Positions 12,284 through 24,303 of a stretch of DNA of 64,000 nucleotides are shown here, piece after piece. The stretch is from positions 15,091,360 through 15,155,359 of the forward strand of contig ML677334.1 in assembly GCA_007922305.1 (NCBI GenBank), given 5' to 3'. Source of the DNA: Dermatemys mawii (Eukaryota > Chordata > Testudines > Dermatemydidae). Position numbers and translations under genes: made by a program. Each line of letters begins with the position of its first letter. Within the stretch, counting starts at the first letter, position 1. The notes under the pieces are model-generated. The model ran no database searches and was not told the origin of the DNA. It worked only from the letters and a program-made list of their open reading frames with translations.

Positions 12284-13269
12284 ATCTTATTTGACACAAT
12301 CCCAACAGCCTATGACATTTTCAAAGCTAAAAGCTAGTCAATATAATATACTACATTTTGTGTCTGTTCTTCCGCTAGCGTCTGGCATTTCAAAGTTTTC
12401 CAGGGTAGGAGATCTCTGGAGCTCCTCTCTCTGATTTAATTAATTTTACATCCTACACTGCCCAATAGCCTCCTTGTCTGGCTATGGATCTGAGTATGTC
12501 ACTCTGCTGAGCTTTCAGGTTAAATTAATATAAGCTAAGATTTCTTCCTAACGGGCTTCTACAATAAGTTTTTATCTCAAGGTATTGCAAAAGCAACTTT
12601 AGTTGAAGGGTGCCTTTCACCTAACTTTCCATTTACAAACACTGCTGATCACAGGCAAAGTTGTTGCCACAAAATATGTTAAAGGAACGTTCTGCGGCAG
12701 AGCTTCTTGGTGCATAAATTACATCAGTCTATGACTAGCTAGTGCAAATGGATCTACCATAATGAACCTCTGCACCCACACAGATCCAGAGATTTCAGCA
12801 GGGAGCATCATGTGAGCAGAGCAACTTACAGGCTCTAGCCCTTAAACTATTGTATACGACAGCAAGGTTGAAATCAAAACTTCTAAAAGGGTCTTCTGGG
12901 CAAGGTCAGTATTCTGTTCTGTGGGTGTTGAATGCTTAGTACAATGGGGGACCAGTCTTGACTGGTACCTTTAGAAGCAGTTAGAATAATAACAGAAGAG
13001 TGCAAGGAAGAGAGAGGGTGTTCTAATTTGCACCACATTATGATTTTTCTTTGAATTTGGCCCTTTAGGAAATTGCATCTTGCTAACTTAATTACTGCTT
13101 ATTTTTCTTGTTTTCATTGTGGTGCTTTTTAAATCATTGTGATTAAATTAGAATGCATGATTGGCAGATTTTGAGAGATATAATGTTTACCACAACAGAG
13201 GATGTTAAGTTGTTGTTTTTTTTAACTTCGATGGTAGACTCCATTGCACTTCTTGACATCTTTTCCCAT
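12284..13269. other. unassigned DNA
   Basis: No gene or recognisable repeat. Confidence 0.5.
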
Positions 13270-13500
13270 TTGGACAGGGTCAGAGGTGCCCACAATTCTT
13301 TGCCATTCTTCCAGTCCATGGCACAGGTTCTTGGGTCTTGGAGTTCCAGTCCCTTTGTCTTCTCAGTTCTCTTCACATTCCTTACATCGTATCCTCAGTC
13401 TTTCATGCCTTTCTTTCTGTCATCTTTCTCCCATGCTTTTTCTGTTAGTAGTTCTTCTTCCTTTCTCATCATATGTTCAGCCCATCTCATGCATGCAGTA
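13270..13500 (-). mobile_element. possible LINE ORF2 C-terminal remnant
   Basis: Read on the minus strand, about 13490 to 13250, with stops, the sequence gives MRWAEHMMRKEEELL, then KAWEKDDRKKG and further on RTCAMDWKNGKELWAPL. The order 'RWAGHV.R ... E ... R-G-R ... DR..W..L' is what the C-termini of RTE- or L1-like LINE reverse transcriptases look like after the polymerase domain. The match is by eye, short and degraded. It could be chance; no polymerase motif is present. Confidence 0.35.
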
Positions 13501-15082
13501 ATTTACCCATTTCTAGTGCTGGAGACTATTGAACCAGTTTGACTGTGTTAAAACAATTGCTTATTATAAGGGAATAGAACAATTGCTAAAAGAATGTCTT
13601 CTTCCCCTCAGTGTATGATTACTCTTATGTAGTCATTATTGTCCAGTTAGGTTTTTTGAGCTTCTTATCAGTGGGCCAGTGTGTGCCACATGTTAATTGC
13701 TCATCATTAGTATTGAAAATGAACAGAGGAGGCTAGAAAAGCTGTGCTGAAGACCAAGGGTCAGCTTCATAACTGATTGTGTAACTAAATATGTTGTAAA
13801 TCAGTGTTCATTAAGGACTGTAGTAGAGAAACTAACTTATGAATTCTTAAAAGGCAAGGTTCTACTCATCAGCGTAATCCATGTCTCCCCAACTTGTCTT
13901 GCTTGAGACAGAGAATTTAGAAGGTAATTTTTTGTATTAAAATTATTCTCAAGTTTTGGATATAGCATGAGAATATCTTAAATATTTTTGGCAATGGTAG
14001 CGGTGTAATCTTTAATCATGAAAAGCTATGAAAAATTACTCTAGATAATAGACAATGAACTGTTCGACACTATTTCATATGTCATTTAGCTAGTCTTTAA
14101 CACATTTACTGAAATGATCATTACTAGGCCAGTTTGTTTGAATTATCAAGGCTATGATGCTGTGTTAACAGTGTGAATTGTTCAGTGTTGTTAAATACAT
14201 GTGGCGAGATCATTAGGTGATTCCTCAAACATCTGTTTTTTAAAGTAAAATGACAAATGTACTGTAAATGTTAGCGATCTGGGAAATTTTCCTTAATGTA
14301 TATGTTGTTGGCATTTGGGGAGAGGGGAAGAAAGCAGGCAGAGAATCATGGACTGTAATCTTGGGAAAGTAAAACTGAAAAGTCCTATTTCATTGTTTTT
14401 CAAAGGGATTGCATTTATAGATTTTTTTCATTACAAGATATCAGATTTTATTTGAAAGATTTTGTATTTTTCCTGACATTCTAATGTTTTCAGTAGGCTT
14501 ATGGATTTTAATACAAGAATTATTGGGCGGTGGGGTGGGAAGGTATGAGGGGGAAGCTTACATCTATGGTTCTTCTCTATCTATTTGCAAATCGTCTGGG
14601 GATGATTTACCAGTGCAGTTTGTGCACATCAGGAGGCCTTTGTTTAGGCTTTAGGATTAGATGGGTGTTTTTAGAATTTACAATAGGTAGCCTATACCCA
14701 GCCCCTGAAACATCCCTCCGATTCTCAGGAGCAGTACAATTCGATATCTGTCTGCTTGGGATATTTCTGGTAATCTTAGAACACCTTTCCCTAAGAGGAA
14801 CTTTAATAATTCAGGTAGCTTCTTCAGATCCCATGCATTCCTGATAATGTATAGGTTTCCAGAAGAAGTTTAAATAATGTGGAACTTTTTTCTATCTATA
14901 AAGCTGTAAGTGGCTTGTTATCTATTTCTGACATCCCTCCTGGGTGCCATTCTGCATCTGGGATCAGCTGAAGTCCTTGAACCAAAGTGGCTTGATATAA
15001 AAGAGGGAGTTGCCAGTAAAATGTTCTCCATAAGGGACCCTCTAGTTTATCCTAAATCTACAGCAGAGCAGGCATCATGAAA
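13501..15082. other. unassigned DNA
   Basis: No gene or named repeat. The 104-residue frame at 14530-14844 has hydrophobic stretches but no domain that I recognise, and no coding context. Confidence 0.5.
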
Positions 15083-15325
15083 GGCAGTGTGGTCTAGAAA
15101 GAAAATGTGGTGGTATGATTGGATTAAGACTGAGGAGTCTAGGTTCAGTTTTCAGCTCTGGCACAGACTTCCTGTGTGGGATTGGGCCAGTCAACTGATC
15201 GCTCTCTGATGCCTCGGTTGTCCATCTGTCAACAAAACAATAATGGTTCAATGTCTCACAAAGTAACAGTGGGCAAATTAATGTTTCTAAGGCGCTACAA
15301 GGCTATGCTAATGGGGGGCCAGAGA
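15083..15325 (+). repeat. MIR-type SINE copy 1
   Basis: GGCAGTGTGGTCTAGAAAG, GACTGAGGAGTCTAGGTTCAGTTTTCAGCTCTGGCACAGACTTCCTGTGTGGGATTGGGCCAGTCAACTGATC in outline follows the tRNA-derived head and core of MIR (tgtggtctagtgg ... ggagtctgggttc ... ctctgccactgact ... tgtgtgaccttgggcaagtcact). Strongly diverged. Confidence 0.8.
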
Positions 15326-15344
15326 AATCAATAAATGGTGGGTA

Positions 15345-15535
15345 GAGGAAGTGACTGAGTCTGGAAACCAGATGCCTATTCCCAGTGCCTTTGACTTGCT
15401 CTTTGAGCTTGGTTAAGTCACTTAACTTGCCCTGTATCTCAGACTTCCTGTCTGTACAAACTGAATCAGAGGTTTTTTAAAGTACGATAAGAGTTTCAGA
15501 ATAAAGACACTATGGAAATGCAAAGTATTATTATT
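15345..15535 (+). repeat. MIR-type SINE copy 2
   Basis: A second core in the same orientation directly after copy 1: ACTGAGTCTGGAAACCAGATGCCTATTCCCAG, GACTTGCTCTTTGAGCTTGG, AAGTCACTTAACTTGCC, CTCAGACTTCCTGTCTGTACAAACTGAA, and an AAAGACACTATGGAAATGCAAAGTATTATTATT tail. Confidence 0.8.
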
Positions 15536-18500
15536 TAATAACTGATTATAATTCAGTGCTGTCTGTCTTTATTTTTTCCATATTTTTAACCAACCATATT
15601 TTTAAAAGAAATCAAACCAAGAACATAAGACCATTTATCTTCAGCATTTCTACCTGAATCATTGATTGCACCGTTACCTATAAATAGAGCCTGATTATTG
15701 TGCGTACTAAATGCAGCAGCTAGCTGTGCACAGACAGGATAATTCTGTTCTGACAAAAGAAAAGAAAATACTTGAGAGTATTTACATTTTCCTTCACTTT
15801 CATAAATGTCCTTAAAGCATTGATGGCTATTGGAGGCTTATTTAGCTCCTCAGAGACTCAAGAGAAAATCCAAAAGCATTTTCAAGTGTTAATGTTATTC
15901 CTATATTTCCTAAGATAGCAATTGGAGAAACAGACTGATTATGCCATAAATTGTCTGCTGTAGGAGGAGGATTGAGGGATTTCAACCGATACATTTTGTG
16001 GATGCTAATACATTGCTCCTCTTTGAGTGCATCTTTCCCTGAGGAAAGATGTTCTTTGGTTGACACAGGCACACTTATCATAGAGCAACCTTTTGGTTAA
16101 CTCTCCTCAATGTGTTATATCAGGGAATGAAGCCGCAATTTGTAGTTTTCACATGTTACAGGTCAAAGTTAACTTTTAGTTCCTATATAGAGTTTACCTC
16201 CATCTGCTGATTCACATGAAAACTATAACTGCCTTGTCTTCACTGGCATTTTGTCTCGGATTAGTTACTATTCCTCAGTTTACATAAGTTAACACACTTT
16301 TTTTTTTCCCTACTGAGCATAAGGCCTGAGAAGGTCACTCGGTTACAAACTACAGTCAGCTGTCTTTCCTTGTGGGTCAGGATTCAACTGCAGTTGCCAC
16401 CAGGTGACAAGTCTTATGTACTTTGTTGCACAGAAGGCCAGTTTCTGATCTCCCTTTACAGCCATTTTATATCATTGTAGTGCCATTGACTTCAGCTGAT
16501 TTGATTTTATCCTAGTTTGGATAAGATGAGAATCCAAATGTTCCAATTCTTACAGTGCTGTATTGTGTCAATCCCTGTGGTAGCTCTGAAATTGACACAG
16601 TAGTGACCTGAGGCCAGAAAATTCACTTTAATCCAGGATTTGGATTCAGCCTTTCAGGGATGAGGTAAATGTATTAACTATAGGTTGTCTCCCAACTCCC
16701 TTTTGTTTTAGTAACATGACTATTTTTATTACAAAGGAGCCATTGATATTTTTAAAAGTGGAAATGTAAAGTTTTCTACCAAATCTGGTTCAAATTGTGA
16801 GAGCAAGAGATTAAAAAGTGTGAGTAATGCTAGATCCACAAGGCTCCAGACATTTGGTTGTTTGAATGAAGAGGGGAAAGAGGAAATGGTGCCTGTGGGG
16901 GGAGGGGGGAGAAATAAATGAAAAGATTTAAAAATAAAATACTAACACTTTTTTTAAAAAAAGCTGACATTTTTAAAGTAATAAGACATCTGGAGTTGGT
17001 AGGCCTTTTTTTCCCCAGCTTCATCTGAACTGAACACTGTGTGCGTAGCATGCAGTAAATAGCACAGTGCAGCACACTTGCATTCACAGCAATGACTTTA
17101 TTCTCACTGTGCACTTGGCAGATTTTATTCATTTCCTGCCTCTTTCACAACTTCCTGCAGTGATTACACAAAATCGTTACAGTCATAATAAAAACAAGGG
17201 AAAACATCTTACTACTTTATCTCTATACATTGGGTGCTAATTTCATTTCCCTGTAACATTAAAATCTGTGCTGACAACAAGGGCACACATTCTTAATTTA
17301 ACAAACAGGAAATGAGGAAAAAAGTACAGTATGTAACTTTCTTGCTATTTGACATTTGCATAATAGATGCACGGTAGGCTTCCTTAGTTTTTAGCATACT
17401 CAGATGGCTCTGAGAGCACATTAACAGCACCACAGGCAACCTAGTCAAGGATAAGTGCGTCATATGTTTGTGTGCACCTAGCTAATGTACACGATGTCAA
17501 GATGTGTATGTTCAAATCTGGTATGTGTGCATCTGACAATACCTTATTTGGATATGCACATCTGGAAAGTGTTAGGTGCACACAAATTTTTCTCTCAGAA
17601 AATTTGGCCCTGAAAGCAGTTTGACATAAAAATAGGTGGGCCAAGATTCTCAGCCAGTGTCAAAGGGCATAGTTCCAGTGATGCCACAAGAGAGAGGCTG
17701 AATTACAGCAGATATGGATGGTGGGTGCCCTTTACATTTGCTTTTTCTGTGTATAGACTAGCATCTCTTTCAGTGCTTTGGGCATTGCATAGTATTGGGG
17801 AAAAATTAAGATGAAAAATTAAATGTTGTTCATAAACAATTTTGAAATATTACTTTGTAATTTTCCAATCAATTGAGAGTAACAAATTTCATACAGACAT
17901 AACTGTCATACTCCTATTCTAGTTAAATAGCTCTTTGAAAGCATCATTTTCAGCACATGCATTTTGTATTTCAGTGTGTCTCCAAAGTTTCCTGAAAGGC
18001 CAAATACTTGCCAACTAAATCAATTTCTACTTAGTTCATGGTTAGGTCTGCTCATCCAAGACGTCCCACACACAAGAAAGAATTAGTTTAAATAGCACCA
18101 CTATCCATGCATTTTAACTTCTACTTGCATTTATTAGCACTCCAACTTACAATAGACAATCACAAGCCGACACTTCAGGTTTGAAATAAAGATGTTCAGA
18201 CTCTTCTTCAATTCATTTATTTTGTTTCCTACAATAGGAGAGAAAAATAGCTAGGAAATGAACAGTAGCACTTCACAGAAAGAAGTGGCATCTCCATAAA
18301 ATAGTTTTCTTCAGACTTGCATTTATTTGCTGATAAGCACATGTCCAAAACTAAGTTAGAATGACAGATAAAGAAACACTGTTATTCCCTTGGTTTATAT
18401 ATTCCCTCCATCTGGTGCATTATTTTCCAAACTCACTTCATTTGGTTTTCAAATGTTAACTAACAGCTGGTCTAAAGGTTTTCATATTTGCTTTGCATAC

Positions 18501-19309
18501 ATTCACAATTCATATGATTTTTAATACTCTCTAGAACATTTAGCTTGGGTGTTTTTTTTTTTTTCAGTTTGCTCATCCTGACTTTCAAAAACAACAAAAC
18601 TTTTTTTTTGTTTAATTTACCATTAAAAAAAACGACACTGGTCTTGTTTATGCCTTCACATCAGCCTGAATTATGAGTTACTTCATTCAAGCCAATATGA
18701 AATCATTATAAGTTAAAGAAGAATCAGGCTCAACAAATTAAATTTTAGGAAGATCCCATGGTCTGGTTCCCTATTACTTTGTCTAGTTAATTGCAAAGCA
18801 GTGGAGAACTGGGTCCATAATCTTGTTTGTTCCAGTCAATTCATTAGTTAGCATGAACATTCATTCACCGATATAATTTGATTTAACGCACAATATATTT
18901 TTGTGAGTACTCCAGGTAACAGTTGACCATGCAAACATAATAATTAAAGAAAAATCCTGCACAATAACATATTTGCATCACTCAGAACTTATCACAATTA
19001 GCATGAAATATTGAAAACACTTACTTTAATTGATGAGACAATAACAGAGCGCTGATGGCTTTTTTACATTCCAATAATTTCTTGCCCACACTCTGGTTCC
19101 CAGGCATCCCTCACAGACCTGATGAATTGCCTACAATAAATAAAGCAGGAGTTCAGCAAATGGGAGCAGCAGTGACAAAATCTAACTGATTGTGGGATAA
19201 GACATTTGTGCCTGTAGGTGGGTGATCAACCCATCACAATTGAGCATTAAAGAGGACATCACCCTGTTAGTTCTATACCCACTGGTAGGTAGACAGCTAT
19301 CTCATGAAT
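15536..19309. other. unassigned AT-rich DNA
   Basis: No gene found in this 3.8 kb. 16447-16540 contains a degraded copy of the palindromic 'ccattgacttca' family described at 21355-21400. Small frames at 15842-16081 (-), 16830-17132 (-) and 17441-17644 (-) lack domains. The function of the rest is unknown. Confidence 0.5.
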
Positions 19310-20900
19310 CATCACAGCGGGTTTTTCTCCCTGAGCCAAAAATGATCCCTTAAGGCAGAGGTCTTTAGGCTGGTTTTCGCAACATGGGGCATCTGTGTGA
19401 TCGAGCTCTTTGTGATGAGGGAAAACAGGAAGTGTTGCCTATTCTGCTCTCTGAAGGAGCTCAGCCTACGTTCCCTCTCTGGTGCTTTCCTGCATTCCTT
19501 TCTATCCCAGTCATTCCCCAGGTCATCATCAAGCTTAAGGTGGATCAAGCCAGGCTTATGCTGAGCCCCACAGCATGGCCAAGGCTTTGCTGATTCTTGA
19601 ACCATCTTGCTCTCAGTCTATGGTCTCAGGTATATCTGCTTCATGGCTGAATGAGGAGGAAGAGTTTTGCTCAGAGGCTGTCCATCAAGTCCTACTTAAC
19701 AGTAGAACAACCTATTTGGCAAAGTGGAAGAGGTTTTTGATGTGGTCCTTGCCTTTGGGACTCATCCAGCAGAGATTTTCATCCAGGAACTTTTGGAGTA
19801 GCTGGTACACTTTCAGGAATTGAGCTTAGCAATCAGTTCTCTGAGAGTGCAGTTGGCAGCAGTATCAGCATTTCATTCACCTATACAAGGGAAATTGGAG
19901 AAAACCAATGTCATGGTGATGAGATTTCTAAAAAGACTTCTCCACCTTCACGTCAGTCCAAGACCTCCAAGTGAGACCTGAACAAAATTTTAGCAGTGCA
20001 AATGGGTCTTCTGTTCAAGCCCCTTGCTTCCTATCAGCTGCCCTCTTATCCTGCCCCAGTCTCAGAAAATTGTATTCTTGATAGCCATTTCCTCCGCCAA
20101 GAGGGTGTGAGAGTTGCAGGCCCTAATGGCTGGGCTTTCTTATGCACAGTTCTCCAGGGAAAAGGTTATGGTTGGTCACACTCAAAATTCGTATCCAAGA
20201 TGGCCTTTCAGTTTCACTGGTACTAGGTGGAGTATTTGCATGTATTTTCCCCTAAGATACATTCCTCCCTGGAGGAAGAATGCCTGTAGACATAAGATGC
20301 TATCTAGTCTTTTATCTGAACAGGACTGAATAGTTTTGTGCTTTGCCTCACCTGTTCATATCATATGTGGACTGCATAAAGGGACAAGCAGTCTCTATGC
20401 AAACCATCTCTTGACAGATAATGGGTATCATGCCTATAAGATAGTGTTGGCTACGCCTATGAAGAAGGTATGAGCACATTCAACGAGTGCACAGACAAAC
20501 TGATGCTGTTCCTCAATGATATTTCCGTACGGGATGTTTGTAGGGCAAGTGCTCGTACTTGCATACATTTACAGACGATTACACGATTACGTCTTCTTCC
20601 AAAGTGGATGCTAATGGAGGAAGAGCGGTCCTGTACTGCTTACTCAGGTAAACTCCAAGGCCCACCTGGGGATGGGGATACTGCTTGCTAGTCACCTGCT
20701 TGGAATACATATCTGTTCATTTGAAGAAGAAATGGTCATGTATGGTAGCTGTGGTTCTTCAAGATATGATACAGACATGTATGCTGTGACCCACCCTCTA
20801 TCCCCCCTGTACTGGAATCTTCCTCTTGACATTCAGTGCAAAGGAACTTCAGGGGGAGAGGGGGGTGTCAGGGAAGCTGGGGAGGGGCTACAGGCATGAG
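19310..20900 (+). mobile_element. DIRS-like tyrosine-recombinase retrotransposon relic
   Basis: Three pieces of a DIRS-type polyprotein can be read in order on the plus strand. At about 19395-19590 the RNase H region appears across frames as ELFVMRENRKCCLFCSL, then VIPQVIIKLKVDQARLML and a WPR motif. At about 19680-20330 the recombinase N-terminal and core region reads VLLNSRTTYLAKWKRF, a broken SVRVQLAAVSAFHSPIQGK-like segment, FLKRLLHLHVSPRPPS and ELQALMAG (about 20110). At about 20470-20620 the recombinase C-terminal part shows RAHSTSAQ-like and LNDISVRDVCRAS. In DIRS elements this block carries the second catalytic Arg (usually RAHSTR) and ends in the catalytic Tyr. Here the Arg position is changed and the frame is shifted several times. 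I see no intact reverse-transcriptase domain and no clear split terminal repeats, so this is a truncated copy. It is dead. Confidence 0.85.
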
Positions 20901-21525
20901 GGTTGCCCTTCTACAGGTACTGTTGGGCAAAAGTCTCCAGATCCAGGATGCACACCTTCTTGAAATATGTCTGCATCACATCTCAAAGAAGATACATACA
21001 GATATATACAGTTACAGTATTTCTTTCTTTATTTGAAATAGTTTGAAGTCTGTGGAAATGTACTAATAAGAAAGCAATAGCAATACTATAGACCATCAAC
21101 ACTGGCCCAGTTGTGGAACCATAACACAGTTCTTCTAATGATATTTTGTTCTACGGGTCTGAGTGCATAAGCATCCTGACTCCTTAATGGGGGAGAGGGA
21201 GAAAGGGGAGAGGGAAATGTGATGTGTGCTACAAGACAAAAATGAACAGCCTCATGAGGTCTCTAAAGAGCTTGCCTTACATGCATTTGTACAGAAGCCC
21301 AGACTGACTTTACGCCTATATTTAGAATCTTAGTGTGAACTCCTTACTCCCATTGGAGAGCAGTTTCTCACACAGATAGTCCTGTTGACTTCAATGGTAA
21401 AATCTATAACACAACTAAATGCTCCCCAGGATGAAGAAAGACTCCAGCCCTTTGTCAGCCCAGAGATGGGTTTTATCCCTGTGTCTTATATTTGTGGTGC
21501 TCTGTAGGGACCAGATTCTGCCACC
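20901..21525. other. unassigned DNA with one degraded palindromic repeat
   Basis: No gene. GTTGACTTCAATGG at 21384-21397 belongs to the short palindromic family listed separately. The first part may be the tail of the DIRS element. Confidence 0.45.
21355..21400. repeat. degenerate palindromic repeat with TTGACTTCAATGG core
   Basis: CTCCCATTGGAGAGCAG...GTTGACTTCAATGG. Similar degenerate segments, most with a 'ttga-ttcaatgg' or 'tt-acacc' core and 'gatctggccc' or 'ggatcagg' ends, occur at 16447-16540, 23232-23286, 24739-24807, 29715-29775, 33369-33440, 34909-34990, 44985-45080, 46165-46224, 57576-57640 and 58726-58805. Confidence 0.6.
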
Positions 21526-22185
21526 TGTGACGGAGTCAGACCAGAAGGGTATAGGAGAGTGCTGGAAGGCAGGTATATCAGCCTTAGGATGTGCAGGTCC
21601 TTGTTCCCTGGATAGCCAAACAAAGGCTACTCCAGACCAATCAAGACACCTGGGGCCAATTAAGAACCTTCTAGAAGGGAGTAGAAACAGCTAGCCTAAT
21701 TGGGACACCTGAAGCCAATCAGGGACTGGCTGAATCCAGATAAAAACCTCCCAGTTAGTCAGGTGCGCTGTGGGTGTCAGGAGCTGTGAGAGGAAGTTGT
21801 GCTGTTGGTGAGACTGAGTGGTGGACAACATATCATCCAGAAGGAAGGAGGCCCTGAGGTAAGGGTGAAGTGGAGTTTGAAGAAGCGGAGACTGCTGTGG
21901 GGAAGTAGCCCAGGGAATTGTATTGTGTTTTGTGCCTAAAAGGTCAGCCATCTTAGCTGATACTATTAGGGTCCCTGGGCTGGAGTCCGGAGTAGAGGGC
22001 GGGCCCGGGCTCCCCCCTTTTCCATCTTCTATACTGGCCTGTGATGAAGGTAACTCACTAGGCGGTGACTCTTGCCAATTATACTGAGAAAGAGAGGTCA
22101 CTCTGGGGCCTAGATGAGTTTCTGAGGCCCCTAAATCTGCCAGGAAGCGCAGGACCCACAAGTACAGACTTGGAGCTTTGTCACA
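21526..22185 (+). mobile_element. solo LTR (660 bp) with 4-bp target duplication
   Basis: The segment starts TGTGACGGAGTCAGACCAGA and ends TTTGTCACA, so the ends form the inverted repeat TGTGAC/GTCACA with the TG...CA termini of an LTR. The four bases before it (21522-21525) and after it (22186-22189) are both CACC, a perfect short target-site duplication. Internal wording (GGTATAGGAGAGTGCTGGAAGGCAG, GACACCTGAAGCCAATCAGGG, GAGTCCGGAGTAGAGGGCGGGCCCGGG) is that of a turtle LTR family I know as an interspersed repeat. With no internal region on either side it is a solo LTR left by recombination between two LTRs. The 4-bp duplication fits Ty3/Gypsy or gamma-type retroviral integration. The 193-residue open frame on the opposite strand is not a gene. 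Confidence 0.88.
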
Positions 22186-23019
22186 CACCTTACTCAGGTT
22201 GAGTTGAGCCTCACTCCCCAAGTGGTGCCATTTGACTAAATAGTATTGCTTATAGAGTGAGACACTACTCAAGGTAAGAAATGACAGCTGAACCTAGAAC
22301 TCTTAGGCCTTCTCTAAATTAGTGGCAACGTGTAGGGTATGTGTAGGATGTGAAGTCAGCTCTGCTTTGCTGCTTTTCTGATCTGGCCTCATTGCAAAGT
22401 CGGCTCTGCAATGTTGCTACAACTTGTCAAGACTCACAGAATTCACCAGATGGAAACAAAGCCCCTACATATTACTAAGACAAAGCTTTATCCTCCTTAT
22501 CCTGTTGAATTTGGATTTTGTTACAAAGTCAAAGTTCATTACCCCTAAGCTCAGAGTGCCCTAGCACTCAAGGGTACAGCCTCCAGCACCCTTTTAATGA
22601 GTACAGTGATTATGATAATCTAATATCATATGTACATTCAAAACAAATTCCAACCAAAGCAACAACACTCAGTAGGTAGAATTGTAGGTAAGTGGCATCA
22701 TAATTTATGTTAATGAACCTGTCCACAGCTGAATTTTCCCCTCTTTTCATATAAGAGGCATAGAGTTCTAGCCCGCTAAGTATCCCAGTACTGGAGCTTA
22801 CATAGGTATTTGTTTCAAATGTTGCCATCTCAGCTCAGGTAATGAGGTCTAGAACTTCATCTGCAATACATAGAAAGACCTGTAGGGTCCCAAAACATTC
22901 TTTCAATAGCTACAGCTTTGAGTATGTTACAGCCGAAAAGAATTATTATTGGAAATTTCTTTTATGGTAGTGCTTACAGCCTTAAATCAATGGCTCCTTT
23001 TGCTCTGAGCTGCACCTGA
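22186..23019. other. unassigned DNA
   Basis: No gene or recognised repeat. Confidence 0.5.
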
Positions 23020-23204
23020 ATATAGAAAAAGACAGTCCTTGCTCCAAAGAGTGTATACTGTAAATATACAAGACAAAGGCTGGGAAGGGAAACAGAGGCA
23101 CAGAGTGAAAATGACTTACCCAAGCTCACCTGGCTGGTCAGTGGCAGAGCTAGGTCTTCTGAGTCCAAGTACAGAGCTTAATCCACTAGATCATGCTGCC
23201 TCTT
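23020..23204 (+). repeat. MIR-type SINE
   Basis: Very readable copy: GACAGTCCTTGCTCCAAAGAGTGTATACTGTAAATA, GACAAAGGCTGGGAAGGGAAACAGAGGCACAGAGTGAAAATGACTTACCCAAGCTCACCTGGCTGGTCAGTGGCAGAGCTAGG in outline, then CTTCTGAGTCCAAGTACAGAGCTTAATCCACTAGATCATGCTGCCTCT. The order and the closing 'ccactagaccatgctgcct' are those of sauropsid MIR copies. It is one of the less diverged SINE copies here. Confidence 0.88.
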
Positions 23205-24254
23205 TATCATGTCGTCATTTATTAACAGTGGGACAAATTCATCCCTGATTTAACTCCATTGATTTCAGTAGAGTTACACTCAGTGGACATCATACTGTAC
23301 AGAGGGGTTTTCCTCTGTTATTTGAATGGTACAAACTCACTCCTCCTACTCCCCCTTTGGGTCATAAAAGGCCAAGTAGTGAAATAGGTTGTAAGGGAGT
23401 TTTAAACTGTATTATACTGTCAGTCAATTGGTGGCACAATGTGTAACATATCATAATTAAGCTCCCAACAGCCACTCCTGGCAATGCATTACACCAGATG
23501 TGTTCACTATAAAATTGTTTATCTTTCTGGGAGAGAGAGATTCTGTAGCCAGTTCATCTCTGGTACAGAAGTGTGACCTGCTACTAGCAGCCCTGCAACT
23601 TACTGTACAAGGAGTACATGACACATCTCTTGCATTCTTCTGGTAAAAAAATTCTCTACCAAAGTTAATTAAAAATCCACCCTTCATGCACCAGAACTGA
23701 ATTAATATTAATGTTCTATTTTCATGGAGAAAAACAGTAAATCAAAACTAAATTACTCATAGGGGAAGATCTTATTTCATGATCATATACCAGGCCCTAT
23801 ATGTAGGACTATGCTAACTGAATATGAGTTTCCTGCATCACATGCAATAACACCCAGGATCTGAATGTCATTTTCTCATTAGGTACCAATTTAATTTATA
23901 TTAAGAAGCAATAAGAATACTTACATATGTATCTATTTTTCAATTGTACCAAATCCAACTGTATTCAATCTGACTTAATTTTGACCTATAAAGCCCAGCT
24001 TATGCAACTTTTGTCTTCCCAATCTTTTCAGACACTTTACTTTGGAGAACTCCAATGTATTATATCACTGTTCTTCCCCCACTGAATCACACCAGCCAGC
24101 CTCTCTCTGCTTTAATTTCCCTTAGTCAAAAAGTGTGATCATTCCAGAAGGGTATCTGAGATAATGAAGAAGAATGTGTTTTCTCAGAAATGCTTACCCA
24201 ATTATAGAATTAAAAGTAGCCCCTTCTAGATATCACACAATGTGCTTCCTGCCG
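23205..24254. other. unassigned DNA with one degraded palindromic repeat
   Basis: 23232-23286 is a copy of the TTGACTTCAATGG-type palindromic family (CCATTGATTTCAGTAGAGTTACACT). The rest shows no gene and no repeat I can name. Confidence 0.5.
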
Positions 24255-24303
24255 ATTATTGGAGATTCTGCCTTTTATTGGAGATTCTGCCAATCTCCAA
24301 TAA
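24255..24303. repeat. tandem plus inverted micro-repeat
   Basis: TTATTGGAGATTCTGCC occurs twice in a row (about 24256-24272 and 24275-24291), followed at once by AATCTCCAATAA (24292-24303), the reverse complement of the first 12 bases of the unit. The unit can fold into a hairpin with either upstream copy. Confidence 0.9.

Noticed and set aside
12039..12305. Ser/Phe-rich 88- and 64-codon minus-strand frames
   Set aside because: Direct result of the purine-rich tract on the plus strand.
21691..22272. 193-codon open frame on the minus strand
   Set aside because: It lies antisense over the solo LTR at 21526-22185 and crosses its end; no domain, Ser/Pro-rich by composition.
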